From Archangium violaceum (GTDB lineage Bacteria; Myxococcota; Myxococcia; Myxococcales; Myxococcaceae): a stretch of 64,000 bases of DNA. The stretch is taken from positions 1,550,001 through 1,614,000 of the forward strand of contig NZ_CP069338.1 in NCBI RefSeq assembly GCF_016859125.1, read 5' to 3'. A program made the position numbers and the translations under genes. The notes under the pieces are model-generated. The model made no database searches, was not told the origin of the DNA, and saw only the letters and a list, made by a program, of their open reading frames with translations. Shown piece after piece: positions 61,240 through 64,000 of the stretch; the first letter of the stretch is position 1, and every line of letters begins with the position of its first letter.

Positions 61240-63051
61240 CTAGGCGACCGCGGAGGTAGTCCGCTGCGGCTCGGGGAGGGAGGGCAACTCGGGCAGCAGT
61301 CCACGGGTCTGCCGGCGCACCAGCGAGGCATAGTAGCCATCCAGGCGCATCAACTGCGCGTGGTTGCCTTCCTCGATGATCCGCCCGCCCTTGAGCACGA
61401 GGATGCGGTCCGCGTCCACCACCGTCGAGAGCCGGTGGGCGATGGCGAAGGTGGTACGGCCCTTCATCAGCTTGCCCAGTGCCTCCTGCACGAGCGCCTC
61501 GCTCTCCGCGTCGAGCGCGCTGGTGGGCTCGTCCAGGATGAGGATCGGCGGATTCTTCAGGAGCGAGCGCGCGATGGAGACGCGCTGGCGCTCACCCGCG
61601 GACAGGCGATTGCCACGCTCGCCCACCACGGTGTCATAGCCCTGCGGCAGGCGCGTGATGAACTCGTGCGCGTGCGCGGCGCGAGCCACGGCCTCGATCT
61701 CCTCCATCGAGGCGTTCGGCCGCCCGTAGGCGATGTTGTTGCGCACGCTCTCGTTGAAGAGCAGCGAGTCCTGTAGCACCACGCCGATGTGGCGCCGCAG
61801 CGACATCTGCTTGAGCGAGCGGATGTCCTTGCCGTCGATGCGCACCACGCCCTCCACCGGATCATAGAAGCGGCACAGCAGGCTCATCAGCGTCGTCTTG
61901 CCCGCGCCGCTCGGGCCTACCAGTGCGATCGTCTCGCCCGGCTTGACCTCGAGGTCGATGCCGTTGATGAGCGGCTTGTTGGGACCCGACGAGGACGGGT
62001 AGGCGAAGTGCACGTTCTCGAACGCCACCTCGCCCCGCACGCCCGTGACCTCCTCGGCATCCGGAGCGTCACCGAGACGATCCTGGGCGTCGAGGATGGA
62101 GAAGACCTGGTTGATCGCCACCGAGGCGGTCCGCAGGGTCTTGTACACGCCGCTCAGGCCCTGGACCGGACCGAAGAGGCCGCCGATGTAACCGAGGAAC
62201 GCCACCAGGGTACCGGAGGTGATCTCCCCGCGAAGCACGAGCATGCCGCCAAAGCCAATCGACGCCACGCGCGCGACGAGCACGGTGATGCTCTGGCTGG
62301 CGCCCACGGTCGCGTCGAAGGCGACGCCGCGGGTGACCACGGAATTGGCCTCGCGCACGTCGTGCAGGAAGCGCTGCTTCTCGCGCTCCTCCATGGCGAA
62401 GCTCTTCACCGTCACGATGCCCGAGAGGACCTCGTTGAAGCGGGCGTAGATCTTCGTCCAGCGGTCCATGAGCGTCTGCTCCCGCTGGGTCTGCACGGGT
62501 GCCGCCCTGCGGGCGATCAACACCGGGATGGGCGCGAATGACAGCGCGAGCAGCGCCAGACGCCAATCCAGCCGGAACATGATGATCACGGAGACGATGA
62601 GGTAGGTCGCCGCCGGGATGACGTTGAAGGCCAGCTCGGTGATGGCGCCCACGAAGCCCTGCATGCCACGGTCGAGCTTCGTCATGATGGCGCCCACGCC
62701 CTCCTCGCGGTGGAAGCTCAGCGGGAGCCGGTGGAGACGCGTGACCGTGGCCTCGTTGAGCGAGAAGTGCACGGCGATGCGCGTGCGCCAGGTGAGCCAG
62801 TTGGAGGTGGCGCCGAGGACCTCACGCACCAGGCCGATGCCCACCAGGCCCGCCACGGCGATGAGCACCGCCTTCAAGGAGCCGTGCGAGCCGAGCTGAT
62901 CGAAGACGTGCTTGAGCACCAGTGGTTCGATCGCACTCAAGCCCGCGGAGGTCAGGACGAGCAGGAGGATGATGGCGACCGTGCGCCGGTGCGGGCGGAG
63001 GAAACCCATCGCGCGCCACAGCGATCCACGAGAGACGAAAAGGGTCTGCAT
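61240..63051 (-). CDS. MsbA-type ABC exporter (membrane and ATPase domains fused)
   Basis: A 603-residue half-transporter. Six hydrophobic segments in residues 20-310 (TVAIILLLVLTSAGLSAIEPL, YLIVSVIIMFRLDWRLALLAL), then the ATPase: Walker A GPSGAGKTT, signature RLSAGERQRVSIARSLL, Walker B ILILDEPTSALD, switch histidine in FAIAHRLST. It exports lipids, glycolipids or peptides as a dimer. Its position before the polysaccharide genes suggests a lipid-linked glycan, but this is inferred. The ATG at 63049-63051 is nearest the membrane domain. Confidence 0.9.
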   Translation of the reverse strand: MQTLFVSRGSLWRAMGFLRPHRRTVAIILLLVLTSAGLSAIEPLVLKHVFDQLGSHGSLKAVLIAVAGLVGIGLVREVLGATSNWLTWRTRIAVHFSLNEATVTRLHRLPLSFHREEGVGAIMTKLDRGMQGFVGAITELAFNVIPAATYLIVSVIIMFRLDWRLALLALSFAPIPVLIARRAAPVQTQREQTLMDRWTKIYARFNEVLSGIVTVKSFAMEEREKQRFLHDVREANSVVTRGVAFDATVGASQSITVLVARVASIGFGGMLVLRGEITSGTLVAFLGYIGGLFGPVQGLSGVYKTLRTASVAINQVFSILDAQDRLGDAPDAEEVTGVRGEVAFENVHFAYPSSSGPNKPLINGIDLEVKPGETIALVGPSGAGKTTLMSLLCRFYDPVEGVVRIDGKDIRSLKQMSLRRHIGVVLQDSLLFNESVRNNIAYGRPNASMEEIEAVARAAHAHEFITRLPQGYDTVVGERGNRLSAGERQRVSIARSLLKNPPILILDEPTSALDAESEALVQEALGKLMKGRTTFAIAHRLSTVVDADRILVLKGGRIIEEGNHAQLMRLDGYYASLVRRQTRGLLPELPSLPEPQRTTSAVA

Positions 63052-63201
63052 GGTCGCGACCTGAACGCCCGCGACGTTTCTTCCCTTCCGTTCACGCGGG
63101 GTAGGAGCGGCACCGCATACGATCGTCAGGAGGGCATGCGCGCTAACGAGAGGCAGCCCGCCAGTACGTGAGCAAGCAGGCAAACGTGGGGGAAATACAC
63201 A

Positions 63202-64000
63202 ATGGCCACTCGTCTCGCTGGGGTGCACCCCTTCACCGCGTCGCCTCGTACGCCGAGCCATCAACTCGTGGCACTCGTCCTGACCCTAGCGGTAGCCATG
63301 ATCCTCGAAGGGTGCGCCACGGGCCCTCCGCGAGGGAGCCTGACGAGCGGCTACGGACTCCACTCACGAAGCGCTTCGTTGCGCCACGGCACCAACCCCT
63401 CGCAGCCAGTCGCCCCCCCTCGGACCTGGAGGTAGCTGGAGGTAGGAGGCGCGGGCGGTTTCCCCGAGCCAACGGCAGACGCCTTCCAGGTGGCACAGGA
63501 AGCGAGCGGTCTTGGGGAAGAGGCATGGCACCCGGTGGGCGCGGCGCTCGACCTGGAGCAGGCGCGCCAGCTTCTGGGCCGGTTGGCGAAGACGCCCCTG
63601 ACACAGGGGCGCTTCGCCCCGCGCCGGGTGCTGTCCTGGCTGCTGCGCGAGGTGCTCGAGGGCGGCGAGCGAGTGGAGTACGCCGATTTGAAGTGGCGTG
63701 CCGAGCGCTTCTGGCTCCTGGTGCTGGTACGACCGGACGGCTACCTGGTGGCGGCCCTCACCGGAACTCCCCTCGAGCGTATGGGCCCACCCGAGCTCGT
63801 GGAGGGCGAATGGAAGGTGGGCCGCCTCATGGTGGGCGACTTCTACTTCTCACGCGGTGGCGTCTTCTATCCGGTCAGCGAGGCCCTGCGACGCGCGGAC
63901 AGCCCACCCTTGGCCGAGTTGGGATTGGGGAGAGACCCACTCAACGCCGCACTCGACGGGGCCCAGGACGCCATCGGGGAGATGGCGGTGGCCCTGGCCC
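63202..64000 (+). pseudogene. SitA-like polymorphic toxin lipoprotein, interrupted by an in-frame stop
   Basis: Codons 1-77 encode a lipoprotein start (TLAVAMILEGC, lipobox Cys38) and end at TAG 63433-63435. The same frame then runs open to the window end, encoding VGAALDLEQARQLLGRLAKT, FAPRRVLSWLLREVLEGGER, RPDGYLVAALTGTPLERMG and FYFSRGGVFYPVSEALRR. This body resembles the conserved region of myxobacterial SitA-type and related polymorphic toxins, which carry variable C-terminal toxins and move between kin cells by outer-membrane exchange. The stop falls in a 10-bp tandem duplication of CTGGAGGTAG. The toxin tip and immunity gene lie outside the window. Confidence 0.65.

Noticed and set aside
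63413-63419. Seven-C run as a simple phase-variation switch for the SitA-like gene
   Set aside because: Adding or losing one C does not connect the lipoprotein start with the downstream body in the present sequence, because of the 10-bp duplication.

Overview
The window is high-GC DNA with dense, often translationally coupled genes. It carries many myxobacterial hallmarks: membrane and soluble Ser/Thr protein kinases, FHA-GAF-cyclase proteins, Cys-rich lipoproteins, an Rhs/VgrG toxin locus, a SitA-like polymorphic toxin lipoprotein and CgeB-type glycosyltransferases. The source is most likely a member of the Myxococcota, probably Archangium/Cystobacter-like; this is an inference from gene content.

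Layout. (1) 1-3085, minus strand: PTS genes for Enzyme I (partial), HPr, and mannose-family IID, IIC, IIB and IIA. (2) 3405-6032: an outer-membrane DUF5916-type protein. (3) 6275-15058, plus strand: a type VI secretion effector module of VgrG, a TPR-type protein, a PAAR-like/Rhs protein with a variable C-terminal toxin, and a putative immunity protein. It is followed by about 800 bp of debris: a diverged copy of the rapZ 3' tail, an rhs fragment, an immunity-like tail and a 110-bp MITE. (4) 15859-17687, minus strand: rapZ and hprK. HPr kinase, RapZ and the PTS genes are all co-oriented and look like one regulatory PTS operon split by the 12.8-kb island. (5) 17737-26593: a GT22-type mannosyltransferase, a HIT protein, a DUF1275 protein, a two-gene cassette bounded by perfect 45-bp direct repeats, a ClC channel, a membrane-fused spermidine-synthase-like protein and a lipoprotein. 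(6) 26590-34180, minus strand: an ABC ATPase coupled to a large Ser/Thr kinase, an FHA-GAF-cyclase protein and two lipoproteins. (7) 34314-34595: three minus-strand tRNAs, two of them atypical, then a 50-codon small gene. (8) 34880-40599, minus strand: a cobalamin-riboswitch-controlled uptake operon (TonB receptor, beta-propeller lipoprotein, binding protein, permease). (9) 40618-52785: FHA protein, lipoprotein, ComEA, kinase with an N-terminal membrane domain, histidine phosphatase, DUF3817, MarR regulator, DUF4175 protein, peptidase-MA/TPR protein and an OM lipoprotein. (10) 52795-63051, minus strand: a polysaccharide cluster (UDP-glucose dehydrogenase, three CgeB-like and one GT4 glycosyltransferase, two sugar epimerases, an ABC exporter). 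(11) 63202-64000: an interrupted SitA-like toxin gene running off the window.

How genes work together. HprK, RapZ, EI, HPr and the Man-type IIABCD form a PTS that probably links carbon status to regulation. The btu genes import vitamin B12 under riboswitch control; the only recognisable ATPase that could power the permease is the distant one at 26590-27381. The VgrG-Rhs and SitA-like loci are antibacterial or kin-discrimination weapons, and their debris records repeated toxin turnover.
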